This document shows, one piece after another, positions 27,505-37,716 of a stretch of DNA of 64,000 bases. The notes under the pieces were generated by a model, which saw only the letters and a list, made by a program, of their open reading frames with translations, was not told where the DNA came from and ran no database searches. This DNA comes from Hyphomicrobium_A sp963726795 (GTDB lineage Bacteria; Pseudomonadota; Alphaproteobacteria; Rhizobiales; Hyphomicrobiaceae): assembly GCA_963726795.1 (NCBI GenBank), contig CAVSDD010000006.1, positions 1 through 64,000 of the forward strand, in the 5' to 3' direction. Numbering within the stretch: the stretch's first letter is position 1; each line of letters opens with the position of its first letter. The translations under genes and the position numbers were made by a program.

Positions 27505-27750
27505 TTACGAATGATGGTCCGGCTTTTTGATATTTGATTCCATCTCGGCCTTGATCTCAGCCGCGCCATCCCGCAGCGCATCGCTCAATTTCTCGAGCTT
27601 GTGAGCCGCGACGTGCAGCCTGTTGGCGCTCTCGTGCTGGATGTCAGCGTCGGCACGCTCGTCTTTCGCTAACTTGGCAATGTCGTCGGCTTTCACGACC
27701 ATCCCATCGAACTGTTGGTCTACCAGTTGGTTCAGCACTGTCTTGCCCAT
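27505..27750 (-). CDS. Small hypothetical protein
   Basis: An 81-residue, highly charged, helical protein (DDIAKLAKDERADADIQ, then LEKLSDALRDGAAEIKAEME) that I do not recognise. It has no signal peptide or Cys and ends in a Lys/His-rich tail. The heptad-like spacing of Leu and Ala suggests a coiled coil. It lies 142 nt downstream of a receiver protein on the same strand and could be co-transcribed with it. An ATG with a weak ribosome binding site is used. No function is proposed. Confidence 0.5.
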   Translation of the reverse strand: MGKTVLNQLVDQQFDGMVVKADDIAKLAKDERADADIQHESANRLHVAAHKLEKLSDALRDGAAEIKAEMESNIKKPDHHS

Positions 27751-27893
27751 CTGTTTCTATCCTGATCTTACGGGCGATCTCGCCCTTTTTATCTGGCTAG
27801 GTGATACCCGCAGGATGAAGGAAGTTGCAGCTTTATAGAGCCAAGTGGTCTCAACGGGTCGACAAGAGCTGCGCGCGCGCTTAAGCAGTCAAC

Positions 27894-28250
27894 TCAGAGC
27901 AGCGCCGCAACCGTGTCCGCGAGCCGCTTTGCTGTGAATGGCTTCGTAAGCATTTCTGCTCGACCAGGAAGTTCTTGGAGGCGTGGAAGCCTACGTCCGG
28001 ACATGACGACGATAGCGATATTCGGCCACGAAACAGCGACCGTCTGTGCCAAGAGCAGGCCGTCAACCAAACCCGGCATCTCGATATCTGTGACGAGCGC
28101 CGAAATGCTCTCGTCTATGAGCTCCAGGGCCTCGTCGCCGGTCGCCGCTTCCACCACTTCGTATCCGGCGTCGGAAAGGATTTCACAGGCCGATCGACGA
28201 ACCAGAGGCTCGTCCTCGACCAATAAGACTTTCTTCCGGGAGAGCGACAT
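27894..28250 (-). CDS. Single-domain response regulator
   Basis: A 118-residue receiver-only protein: KVLLVEDEPLVRR with the acidic pair, phosphoacceptor Asp in LVTDIEMPGLVDG, Ser in VVMSGR, and Lys in MLTKPFTAKRL. It resembles the receiver domains found at the ends of hybrid kinases and FixJ/CheY relatives, distinct from the Rcp1-like trio upstream. It has no output domain. The gene for the small proline-rich peptide lies 16 nt upstream on the same strand, so both may be in one transcript. Its partner kinase is unknown. Confidence 0.85.
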   Translation of the reverse strand: MSLSRKKVLLVEDEPLVRRSACEILSDAGYEVVEAATGDEALELIDESISALVTDIEMPGLVDGLLLAQTVAVSWPNIAIVVMSGRRLPRLQELPGRAEMLTKPFTAKRLADTVAALL

Positions 28251-28266
28251 CTGGAGAAACGACGCG

Positions 28267-28416
28267 CTAAGACTGCGGTTCCGGATCGCTTGGAGGCTCC
28301 TCTACCGGCAGAGTGTCTGGTCCTGGAGGTTCGATCGGATTGTCGGGAGTGTCTGGCTGAGGTTCGCCGGGCATATCCGGGCGTCGGGGTGGCTTGGGAT
28401 CGTTGTTTGGCTGCAT
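28267..28416 (-). CDS. Small proline-rich protein, 49 residues
   Basis: A short reading frame starting at ATG 28416: MQPNNDPKPPRRPDMPGEP, then a Pro/Asp/Glu-rich stretch ending EEPPSDPEPQS. Proline makes up about a third of the residues, so it is disordered and acidic. Short proline-rich proteins of this look are common in Rhizobiales annotations, without known roles. Composition differs sharply from the alternative frames, and the frame ends 16 nt before the receiver gene. Whether it is expressed is uncertain. Confidence 0.45.
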   Translation of the reverse strand: MQPNNDPKPPRRPDMPGEPQPDTPDNPIEPPGPDTLPVEEPPSDPEPQS

Positions 28417-28524
28417 TCACAATCTCATCGGACTAGACGACGACGGTCACAAACAATCAGAAGTTTACGTTGGTTCCAGCGAACCAACGCTGAGCAGGCT
28501 TGTCGGTGGTCCACAGCCGTCACT

Positions 28525-28730
28525 TCCGTTAATGGCCGAGGCTGTCTGAAAACGCGCGTCATTGGCGGACGCTTAGAAATCCATTTCTCGACCTAGCCCC
28601 TCTGGCTGTCGCAAGCATAAATCAACGCGCTGCGGCCGCCTCTCGACGCCTGTGGCGCATGCCGTCAGGAAAAATCTTCTAATGCGGTTCTGAGCGCCGG
28701 TGTTTTCACACAGCCTCGGCCCTTAGCGGA
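28525..28730. repeat. MITE-like element with 29-nt inverted repeats
   Basis: The ends 28525-28553 and 28702-28730 are inverted repeats matching at 26 of 29 positions, with core GGCCGAGGCTGTGTGAAAAC on the right copy (read on the minus strand). No coding region lies between them. The GGCTGTGTRAAAA part resembles the terminal repeat of the IS1182-family element at 57054-58624, so this may be a non-autonomous relative. The flanking stretch 28421-28524 and 28731-29012 holds nothing else I can identify. Confidence 0.6.
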
Positions 28731-29012
28731 CATTTCAATTCGCTGCAGACGCCAACCAACTTCGTAGCGCTCTCTTCCGCGACGGTTGACGAGAGGCTCG
28801 CCTTCCGGTGACCCCTGAACGCAACCTGACGCGGGCATACCGCGCAAGAGTCGCATAGGAACCTGTCCCCAGGTTGTCCACCGCGCGCCTGTTGATAGCG
28901 GGGACGAAATTCCTCTTCCGTCGCCATGGCCGCAACTTAAGCGTAGCCAAGCTCCGTTGCGTCAGTAGCGAAAGGAGTTCAGTTGCGAATGTAGCAATAG
29001 AAAGCGCACGCC

Positions 29013-32000
29013 ATGTACATTAGGCGTCGGCAGTGGATCGTGCGTCTTGCAATGCTGGCCGCTATCCCGGCCGCTTGCGCGGCTATCTCGGACGGAGCCC
29101 ATGCGCAGGCCGTAATTGACGGTGGCGCAACGGAGACGGTGCCCGGTACCCAGGCCTCTCCTTGGAACGTGGGCGGCGACCTTACGGTCGGTGATACCAC
29201 CACCGGCACGCTGAACATCCTCACGACCGGCACGGTCATCAACGACAACGGCTTTGTCGGGAACGGCGTCGGTTCCACCGGCACGGTGACGCTTACCGGT
29301 CCGACGGCCACTTGGACCAACAATGCCGAACTTTATATAGGCAACAGCGGCACCGGCACGGTAACGGCGACGAACGGCTCGATCAGCAATGTTGGTGGCT
29401 ACCTGGGAAACAATGTCGGTTCGTCAGGAACGGTCACGCTCAACAACTCGATCTGGTCGATGGGAACCGTGTTTGTCGGCGTGAGCGGAACCGGCAACTT
29501 GCAAGCGCTGAGCGGCTCAAGCGTCAACACAAATGACGGAATTATCGGCGGCAACGCGGGAGCCGTGGGCACGGTCACGATCGACGGCACCGGCTCGGCC
29601 TGGCACGGCAACAACATCTCGGTCGGCGCCGGTGGACAAGGATCGCTGACGATCAGCGGCGGCGGCAACGTCGACAATCAATACACGGCCATCGGCGACG
29701 CGCCGGGTGCGGTGGGCGAGGTAACGGTCACCGGCGCGGGCTCGAGTTGGACGCACATCTTGCTGCCCGGCGGCTATTCGTACCTTGGAAAATCAGGCAG
29801 CGGCACGGTGAATGTCTCGGCCGGAGGATCGTACGACGCCGGCACGGCTTTGTTTCTCGGGTACTTCGCCGGATCCGACTCAACAATCACGGTCACCGGC
29901 ACGAACTCATTGGTTACGACCTCCGGCTCGATGAACACAGTTAGTGGCAACTTCGCGCATTTGACGGTCTCCGATGGCGGAACTCTGTCTGCCGGAAACT
30001 TGAGCCTCAGCTCGCCCGACAACACGCTCACCGTCGAAACGGGCGGATTTTTGAATGCGCCAGGCGGTTTTAGCATGGGCGGAGTGGACAATTCCCTGCT
30101 GATCCAGAGCGGCGCCACGGTGACGACTGGCTTTGTCGATCTCGGAGGCTTCAGCGGCTCGGGTACGACCACCGCGATCGAGACAGGCGCCGGCACGACG
30201 TGGACGAACGATGGCGTCGGGTTGGAGAACGGCACGATGACGATCTCGGCCGGAGCAACCATGACGAGCGGCGGGTATACCTACGTCGGAGACACGGGCG
30301 CTACGACTCCTGCTCATGTCATCGTGACCGGAGCGGGCTCCAATTGGACGGTCAACAACGAACTCGATATCGGCTATTTCGGCGCAGCGACGATCGAGAT
30401 CCTCGACGGCGGCACGGTCAATAGCGTGACGGCGCTTGTGGGTGCCTTTTCGGGAGGTCCGACCACCGGCGATGCGACGGTTGACGGCGCGGGCTCGGCT
30501 TGGACCAACTCCGGCGATTTCACTGTCGGCTACGGGGACTCCTTCACCGAACCGGTCATCGGTACTGTCACCATCACAAATGGCGGTGTCGTCAGCACCG
30601 ACAACGCCTTCATCGGCTCGCAGCTTTCGGGCGTTGGCACCGTTACGATCGGCGGCGCGGGCACGGGATCGCAGTTCAACTTCACCACTGATCTCATCGT
30701 CGGCGATCAGGGCGAGGGTACGCTGAACGTGCTTGAGGGCGGTACGGTCACCGGGCCAACGATGACGATCGCCAGTCAGGTGGACAGCACCGGCACCGTC
30801 AATCTCGGAGCTGAAGCGGGGCAGACCCCCGCCGCACACGGGACGCTCGACGTACCGCTCATCACCTTCGGCGCGGGGGCCGGGACGCTCGTCTTCAACA
30901 ACACAGACACCAACTATACGTTCGGCGCGGACATGTCGGGGCCCGGCACGATCCTCGTGCAGTCACCTGGCGAGACGGAGTTCACCGGCAATTCGACAGG
31001 CTTCAGCGGCACCACGACGATCACCAACGGCAAGCTCGCCGTGAACGGGACGCTCGGCGGTGACGTCGAGGTTGACGCCGGCGGCACGCTGCAGGGCATC
31101 GGCACGGTCGGCAATTTCACCGCGCTTTCAGGCGGCACGGTCGCGCCGGGGAACTCGATTGGCACCTTGACCGTGACCAACACCGTGCAGTTCGATCCTG
31201 GCTCGATCTACGCGGTCCAGATCACGGCAGCGGGGCAGACCGATCTCATCCACGCGCTCGGTACTGCAACGCTCAACGGCGGCACGGTGTCCGTCACGAG
31301 CGCACCCGGCAACTACACCCCGCAGAAGTATACGATCCTGACCGCTGACGGCGGAGTTTCGGGCGCATTTGCAGCCGTCGTGACTGACCTCGCCCTCATC
31401 AGGGCCAGGCTGACCTACGATCCGACGGATGTGTTTCTCGAGCTCTATCTCAACCCGGACTTCTGCTCGATCACGCAAACCAAGAACGAGTGCGCCGTCG
31501 CGACCGCCCTGCAGCAGTTCCCCGCCGACAACCCGCTTTATCAGCTGGTCGTGGGGCTCGATAAGGAGGGTGCGTTGCAGGCGTTCAACGCGCTGTCGGG
31601 AGAGATCCACGCGACTGTGCAGGGGCTTCTCGCCAACGACAGCCACTTCGTTCGCGACGCAATGGACGGCCGCCTCATCCAGGCGTTCTACGGGAGCGGT
31701 GCGGGGCAGGTGGTCGTGCTGGCTGCGGGGTCTGCACCAACAGCCGTCGCCTCGATCGACAATTCGAGCCGCATGTCGCTCGGTGCCGGCGCGCGCACGC
31801 GCAGGCCCGAGCCCGCCTACGAGCCGGACTACGCGCGCGGCCTCGTCTATTGGGCACGCGCCTTCGGCTCATGGGGCCAGTTCGACAGCAACACCAACGC
31901 GGCAACAGCACAGCGCAATCTCGGTGGCTTCATCACCGGGCTCGACCAGTCGATGGGTTCCGGCTGGCGCGGTGGATTTGCGACCGGCTACATGGGCTCG

Positions 32001-32664
32001 CAGGTCGATGTCGGTGCACGTTCCAGCACCGCCGACGTCAACAGCTTCGTGCTCGCGGCCTACGCCGGCGGCGGATATGCGGGGCTCGCGCTGCGGACAG
32101 GAGTCGGCGTGGACCTGGAACGACATCGATACCGATCGCAACGTGATCTTCCCCGGTTTTTACGAGCGTGAGAAGGCTAACTACGCCAGCAACACGGGGC
32201 AGATCTTCGGCGAGGTCGCCTATCCGGTCCTCACCCAAGGCGTCGCCTACGAGCCGTTCATCGGGCTCGCCTACGTTCATGTCGGCAGCGGCAGCTTCAA
32301 TGAGGACGGCGGCATCGCCGCCCTTGATGCGGGCACCAACGATCAGAACGTCGGGTTCTCCACCCTGGGCGTGCGCTTAGGAACCGGTTACCGCTGGCTC
32401 GGTGTCTGGACGACCCCGCACGCCTCGCTTGCTTGGCAGGCCGCATTTGGCGGCGTCACACCGCAGCAGAGCTACGCGTTCGCCTCCACGGGCATCGGGT
32501 TCGAAATCGGCGGCGTGCCGCTTGCGCGTAACAGCGCGCTCCTTGACGCCGGCGTCGACTTCGCCGTGGCTCCCAATGCGACGCTGGGACTTTCCTATGC
32601 GGGCCAGCTTGCAAACTCGGTGCAGGACAACGGCGTGCGCGGACGCTTCAACTGGAAGTTCTGA
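29013..32664 (+). CDS. Autotransporter with repetitive passenger (type Va secretion), one frameshift
   Basis: A self-exporting outer-membrane protein of about 1216 residues. An Arg-rich N-terminus and hydrophobic core ending near AHAQA (about residue 34) form the signal peptide. Residues about 35-800 are Gly/Thr/Ser-rich with many diverged repeats of the kind VTVTGAGSSWT then VGxxGTGTLxIxxGG, predicting a beta-helix passenger. An autotransporter-associated turn (ITNGKLAVNGTLGGDVEVDA) precedes the barrel. The last about 280 residues form the barrel, from RGLVYWARAFGSWGQFD to the terminal Phe (RFNWKF). One frame change near nt 32102, where ALRTG passes to AWTWNDIDTD, interrupts the barrel. The function is likely adhesion or surface shielding. 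Confidence 0.88.
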
Positions 32665-32673
32665 GCCAATGGT

Positions 32674-32703
32674 ATGTCCGTTTCTGGGACGTTGCCGACA
32701 TCG
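32674..32703 (+). repeat. Dispersed intergenic element, copy 1
   Basis: ATGTCCGTTTCTGG followed by GCCGACATCG a few bases later. The same pair of words flanks the IS1182-family insertion at 57037-57050 and 58628-58643. It looks like a small dispersed intergenic sequence; role unknown. Confidence 0.4.
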
Positions 32704-32854
32704 TCGTGAATGCCCGTCTCGTAGTGCTGAGAGGAGACCGATCGTGCCACGCGCTGAGTTGCGCCCCGGAATTCAAGGAGCATATTGAAACATTGAACCC
32801 ATTAAGCATTTTCCGGCCTTAGCGATTTCTCTGAGCGTCCGTCGGTGACCCGGA

Positions 32855-33890
32855 TCAAGGTGTTGCGCCGGTCGCGGCGGCTACATCCCATACCCGCGCC
32901 ACACCGTCGTATGAGGACGTGACGACGCGCTTGCCGTCGGGGCTGAAGGCCGCGGTCTGCACCTCGCTGCCGCCGGTATTGAACGTCACGATGAGCGCAC
33001 CGGTCCGCGGCATCCCAGACGCGCGCCGTCTTGTCGTGCGAGGCGGTCACGATGCGCTTGGCATCGGAGCTGAACTCGGCATCCGCGACCGCGCGCTCAT
33101 GGCCCGTCAGCGTCGCCAATGGCTGGCCGGTCGCGGCGTCCCACACGCGCGCCGTCTTGTCCTGCGAGGCGGTGAGTACCCGCGTGCCGTCGGGGCTGAA
33201 AGCCGCCTGCGTCACCGCCCGCCCGTGGCCCGCAAGGGTGACGAGCAACGCGCCGGTTTTGGCGTCCCAGATCCGCGCCGACTTGTCGGCCGAGGCGGTC
33301 ACGACCTTGCTGCCGTCGGGACTGAAAGCTGCACTCAACACCATGCCTGTGTGACCCGCGAGGGTTGCAATCGTGGCGCCGGTCTTGGCGTCCCAGATGC
33401 GCGCCGACTTGTCGGCCGAGGCGGTCACGACCTTGCTGCCGTCGCGGCTGAACTGCGCCCCCATCACCGGACCGCCATGGCCCTTGAGGTCGGCGTCGGC
33501 CTTGCCGTCCGCGGCGTTCCACACGGTGGCGGTGTTGTCGCGCGAGGCGGTGACGACGCCATTGCCATCGACACTGAAGGACGCCGACTCGAGCATCTCG
33601 CCGTGACCCGAAAGCGTGAGCAGCAGCGCGCCGCTGCCGGCATCCCAGATGCGCGCCGTGCCGTCGCGCGACGCGGTCACGATGCGCTTGCCGTCCGGAC
33701 TGAACTCGGCGCTGCGCACACTCTCGCCGTGACCCGCGAGCATCGCGATCACCACGCCGGTCTTGGCATCCCAGATACGAGCTGTCTTGTCGCTCGAGGC
33801 AGTGACCACCTTGCTGCCGTCGGGGCTGAACGACGCGCCGGCGAGATCGGCGGAATGGCCCGTAAGCGTCAGGACCGGGGCTGGCTTCAC
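32855..33890 (-). CDS. WD40-repeat protein, 3' frameshift
   Basis: Eight consecutive WD40 repeats of about 42 residues (pattern LxGHxxxVxxAxFSPDGSKVVTAS then DKTARIWDAKTG), enough for one beta-propeller, a protein-interaction scaffold. Repeats 4 and 5 are nearly identical, a sign of recent internal duplication. The eighth repeat (AAFSPDGKRVV, VARVWDV) is read only after a frame change near nt 33008, ending at 32855. A GTG at 33890 gives the start used here. Upstream, another frame (33945) offers a hydrophobic leader (MLVTVAFELAIGV), so the true protein may be exported and the N-terminus also frameshifted. It is the last gene of the leftward-reading PQQ cluster; a role there is possible but not shown. 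Confidence 0.8.
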
Positions 33891-34038
33891 CAGCGTTGGC
33901 GGGACGGACGCCGATGGCCAGTTCGAAAGCGACAGTGACGAGCATTGCGTAGAGAAGTGGCGCTATACGCGTTTGGCTGCGGGCGACACCATCCTCGGCT
34001 CCATTACGCTCGTGGGCGCGACTCCTCGCGCAAAACGC

Positions 34039-34556
34039 CTACTGCACGAGCACCTTCTTGCCGTCGGTGCCCTTGGCCTCACCGCCTTTGAGCTCGCCGC
34101 AGCTGTCGCCGACGAACGTCCCGCTCTGGGTGATCGTGCGCTTCACCGGAGATCGATTGCCCACCATCCGTGCCGGACGTGGTGCTGTCGATCTTCACCT
34201 GGAACGCCTTGGCAAAATCGCCGCTCATCTCGGTGCGGCTCGTGACATCGCGCTCGTTGAAGTTGCATTGCGCGTCGACGGTGATCTTGTCGCCGGTCTT
34301 GCTGACCTCGTACTTCGAGCAGCTCTGCTTGTGCTCGATCTTGCTGGCGGCCACCGTGTTCTTCTCCATGTCGGCGTCGATGCACATGGTGAGAACCTGC
34401 TCCTTCGGACCGTTGCCCTCGTCCATGACGGTCTTGAGTTCCCATTGGCCGGCTTTGCGCAGCGGCAGGTCGATGTCCTCGCCGGCGCGCGACTGCAGGC
34501 GCGGCGGCGATGCAGACGAGCGCGGCGAGAGTCATAAGAGTGGCGATCCTGGTCAT
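34039..34556 (-). CDS. DUF3617 family secreted protein, frameshifted
   Basis: A periplasmic protein of about 170 residues with a signal peptide (MTRIATLMTLAALVCIAAAP). The mature part follows the DUF3617 pattern: GQWELKTVM, a first Cys in TMCIDADM, a second in KQSCSKYEV, a third in AQCNFNE, then SRTEMSGDFAKAF and a final SGTFVGDSCGELKGG. The Cys residues probably form disulfides. Frames change near nt 34490 and 34160. The family has no known function. It lies 46 nt downstream of the beta-propeller gene on the same strand, inside the PQQ-associated cluster, so a role in periplasmic assembly there is a guess. Confidence 0.78.
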
Positions 34557-34601
34557 GGTGCTGATTTCCGTCTCTGTTCACTGAGTGATTGATGGGGAAG
34601 C

Positions 34602-35564
34602 TCAGGGCTTGATGGCGACGCCCCACGGCAGGCGCCCGACCGGCACCGAGCGTTCAGGCTTGAGGCTTGCGACGTCGACTTGCGTCAGATCGTTGGTGAG
34701 GCCGTTGGCCGTGTAGAGCTTGGTGCCGTCCGGCGACAGTGCCATGTGCCAGGGCCGCTGGCCGACGAGCACGAAATCCTTGGTATCGAAGGTCGCCGTG
34801 TCGACCACGGCGATGCGGTTGGCGCGCCCGATGGCGACGAACGCGAGCTTGCCGTCGTTGGAGAACTCAATGCCCATCGGCTGGATGAGTTCTGGCCGGA
34901 CGCCTGGGATTTTGAAGCCGAACTTCTTGATGATCTTGAACGTCGTGGGATCGATCACCGCCACGGTGCCGCCGACCTCGGCAGAGACCCAGACCTGCTT
35001 GCCGTCGGGCGTGAAGCGCGCAACGCGCGGGCGCGTGTCGACCAGTACGTTGGCCAGCACCTCGAACGTCTGGGCGTTGATGATGTGCGCCATGCTGGTC
35101 GCTTCCGAGGTCGCGGCAACGAGCTTGTCGTCGGGGCTCACCGACATGCCCTCGGGCTCGACGCCGACTTCGATCTCGGAGAGAACCTTGCCGCTCTGGC
35201 GATCGAGCACCGTGACGAAGCCGTCGTCCTCGTTGGCGACGAAGATGTGCTCTCCCTTGTGGTCGATATCGAGTAGCTCGGGATCGGGTCCTGTTGGCAT
35301 ATGGCGCGTGACTTCGAGCTTCTCGGTATCGATGACGTCGAGCCGGTTGTCGTCGCCGGCGCAGATGAGAACTTCCTTGAAGTCGGGCGTGATGACGATG
35401 CCGCGCGGCCGCTTGCCGACGGGAATGATTTTCACGACCTTCAGCGTCGTGGCGTCGAGCACCGTGACGGTATTGTCCTTTTCGTTCGTCACGAAGAGGG
35501 TCGAAGCGGAGGCGGCTGGCGACAACAAGAAGGCCATCAACACGAAAAGTGCAGGAATGCGCAT
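34602..35564 (-). CDS. PQQ-associated YVTN beta-propeller protein A
   Basis: A 320-residue periplasmic beta-propeller with a signal peptide (MRIPALFVLMAFLLSPAASA) and repeated YVTN-type blades: LFVTNEKDNTVTVLDATT, IFVANEDDGFVTVLD, and VAIGRANRIAVVDTAT. This matches the family described as PQQ-dependent catabolism-associated beta-propellers, found next to quinoprotein alcohol dehydrogenases, molecular role unproven. The start ATG overlaps the upstream binding-protein stop in TGATG. A second copy lies at 44507-45477. The frame is intact, though it appears fused in frame to the preceding gene because that gene is frameshifted near its end. Confidence 0.9.
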   Translation of the reverse strand: MRIPALFVLMAFLLSPAASASTLFVTNEKDNTVTVLDATTLKVVKIIPVGKRPRGIVITPDFKEVLICAGDDNRLDVIDTEKLEVTRHMPTGPDPELLDIDHKGEHIFVANEDDGFVTVLDRQSGKVLSEIEVGVEPEGMSVSPDDKLVAATSEATSMAHIINAQTFEVLANVLVDTRPRVARFTPDGKQVWVSAEVGGTVAVIDPTTFKIIKKFGFKIPGVRPELIQPMGIEFSNDGKLAFVAIGRANRIAVVDTATFDTKDFVLVGQRPWHMALSPDGTKLYTANGLTNDLTQVDVASLKPERSVPVGRLPWGVAIKP

Positions 35565-36852
35565 CACTGGCTCCCTTTGGCTTCGGCCTGGCTCTTGAGC
35601 GGGCACTTCGTCTCGGGCAGGTCGAAGCCGAGCGTGTCGGTGAGATAGCTGGGGATGCAGGAAGCCCTCCTGCGGTGAGATCGAGACCAGCGCGCGCGGG
35701 CCCGCGATGAGGATCGGCTGGCGCAACTGCTGGTCCCAGGCGCGGAAGTTCATTCCCTCGCCCTTGAAGCCGGCGACCTCGAAGTGATCCGAAAGCAGGT
35801 AGTCGCGCACGCTTTTCGGGTCGTTCGTGCCGGTGCGCACGACCGCCTCGCCGAATACCCGCACGGCGAGCCACGCCGTGTAGTCGCGCTCGGTCATCAC
35901 GCGGCCCGTCTTCTTTTCGAAGCGGTTCTGCATCTGCGTGCCGGCGTATTCCTCGAATGAGCGATGCCAGGCCACGGCGATGAGGCCATGCGTGCCTGCG
36001 ACGGGGCGCGGCTCGGCGGTGCGGAACATCAGGTAGTCACCGAAGATGTCGGCCTCGTCGGCGACGATGACGACGTCGTGGTCGGCCACGCCCTGCGTGA
36101 GCATCGGCATCTGGGTCTGGATTTGCTGATGGCCGGTGTCGGTGCGGCGCGAGCCGGCGTCGAAGGAATAGACCGCCTCGCCGACGATCTTGCCGCCAAA
36201 GCGCCCGGCAGCGCGGCGCACGGCGGCGGCGTAGCCCTCATCGGCCGGCGTCTTGCCGACGATCAGGAACCAGCGCCGCCACCGCTTCCAGACGAGATAC
36301 TGGGCGAGTGCGTCCGCGCGCATGGCCCAGTTCGGCGCGATGTGAAACACGTTGGCGCGGCACTGCTCCTGACGCAGCGCGTCGTCGCTCGTGCGGACAT
36401 CGAGAATGACCGCGGACTTTGCTTCCGGTAGGTCGGAGACGGCGGTTAGATCGGCCGCCTGCAGGTCGGCCACGATGAGCCCGTTGCCGGCGGCGAGCAG
36501 CTCCTTTGCCTTGGCTACGACGTCGCCGCCTTCCGGCACGATCGCCTCCAGGAGCTTGTACTCCTGGCCGATCAGGCGCCCCGTACGATTGTCCTCCTCG
36601 AGCGCGATGCGCGCGCCCTGGATGCCCTTGTCTTTGACGTCCTTGTCGACGAGCGAAAGCGGTGGCGGCTTCGTTGTAGTCCTTGCCGAGGTAGACGATC
36701 GTCGTCACGAGGTGGGCTGCGGCGGCCTTGCCAGCGGCAGGAGCGGCAGGCGCAACAGCGTCATCCGCGGCGAAGGCTGCGACGGCACCCATCGCAATCG
36801 CGAGTATGCCCACGAATAGATGCACGCGACGCGGGCCGTACAGTGCGACCAT
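35564..36852 (-). CDS. PQQ-associated ABC-type substrate-binding protein, frameshifted
   Basis: A periplasmic binding protein of about 430 residues of the type found beside PQQ-dependent alcohol dehydrogenases. It starts at ATG 36852 (MVALYGPRRVHLFVG, a signal peptide ending near AFAADD), with an Ala/Pro-rich spacer, then VTTIVYLGKDYNEAAT. The conserved body runs from GLIVADLQAADL through VWKRWRRWFLIVGKTPADEGY and FRAWDQQLRQPILIAGPR, ending SYLTDTLGFDLPETKCP. Frames change near nt 36660 and 35660. No ABC permease or ATPase is nearby, so the ligand-binding fold may serve assembly or sensing instead of import. It overlaps propeller A by one base. Confidence 0.85.
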
Positions 36853-36967
36853 CAAAGGCTTCAACTCAAAGCTCCTCGTGCTCGCAGGCCGCGTCGCCGA
36901 ACGGCGCATGCTCGAATGAACGGCCCTTGACGCGGCGCGCTCCGCGCCAAGGGCCGCAAACGTGGCG

Positions 36968-37685
36968 TTACCAGTGGCGCCGCTCGGGGCCGCCCGCGAA
37001 CAGCGTGCGGACCCAGGCCATGATCTTGAAGACGTCCTGGTCCGTGTCGATCAGCTCGCCGAACGGCGGCATCGGACCGACGACGCCCTCGCTGCCTCTG
37101 CGCGCGTAGCCGGCCTTCTGCAGCTCCTGACTGCCGAGCGAGATCAGACGGAACAGCGTGTCGTCGTCGTCGCCATAGACCCACACCGTGTTGGTGAGCG
37201 GCGGGCACATGCCGCCGCCGCCGCCGCCGCCGTGGCAGCCATTGCAGCTCTTGCCGAAGAACAGCTTCTTGCCTTCGGCGATCGCCACGGGATCGTCGGT
37301 ATAGGGGTTCTTCAACGAGCCCTTCGGCGATTTGAGCGACGCGTTCGATCGGCTTCATCGGATGCGCCTTGATGTCGGCTGCGCTTTCCGGCGTGCCTGA
37401 TGCGGCCTTCATGAAGGTAACCGGTGAGCCGCCCGGCCAGGGCGGTTGGGCGCCAGCGGCGGGTGCCGCGGCGTCACCCGATGCGGCTGCGGGAGCTGGC
37501 GCGGCGGGCGCTGGTGCTGCCGCCGCCGGAGCGGCTGGCGTGGTGTCGGCTGGCTTTGCCGCGTCGGCGGGTTTGGCCGGCTCGGCCGCCTTCGGTGCGT
37601 CGTCTGCGGCCGCAAGCGGATGCACGTAAGCAATGGCGCCGGCCAACAGAAGCGCGGCGGTGACTTGAAGTGTAGCCCTGTACAT
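36968..37685 (-). CDS. Methanol metabolism-related c-type cytochrome, frameshifted
   Basis: A periplasmic electron carrier. The signal peptide (LQVTAALLLAGAIAYVHPLA) is followed by a long Ala/Pro spacer (about residues 28-90) and a single heme domain with CNGCH in GKSCNGCHGG, a Gly run, a further Cys in MCPPL, WVYGDDDDTLFRLI, and Met in GPMPPFGE as probable axial ligand. The extra Cys and the DDDDTLFRL block fit the four-Cys, methanol-metabolism-related family. One frame change near nt 37325 splits spacer from heme domain. It is the likely electron acceptor, direct or indirect, for the XoxF enzymes in this cluster, playing the role of XoxG; this is inference from context. Confidence 0.88.
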
Positions 37686-37716
37686 GAAGTTCCCTCGTGC
37701 TGCTTTTTCTCTAGAT

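Noticed and set aside
29100..31200. Tandem-repeat satellite or CRISPR array
   Set aside because: Recurring GGCACGGT-like words are codons of Gly/Thr-rich beta-helix repeats in the autotransporter passenger.
33200..33470. CRISPR-like or tandem DNA repeat array
   Set aside because: The repeated DNA is explained by nearly identical WD40 repeats of 42 codons in the minus-strand gene.
34602..36539. Fusion of binding protein to beta-propeller
   Set aside because: The joined frame results from a frameshift near 35660. In the correct frame the binding protein ends at TGATG, and the propeller has its own signal peptide at 35564.
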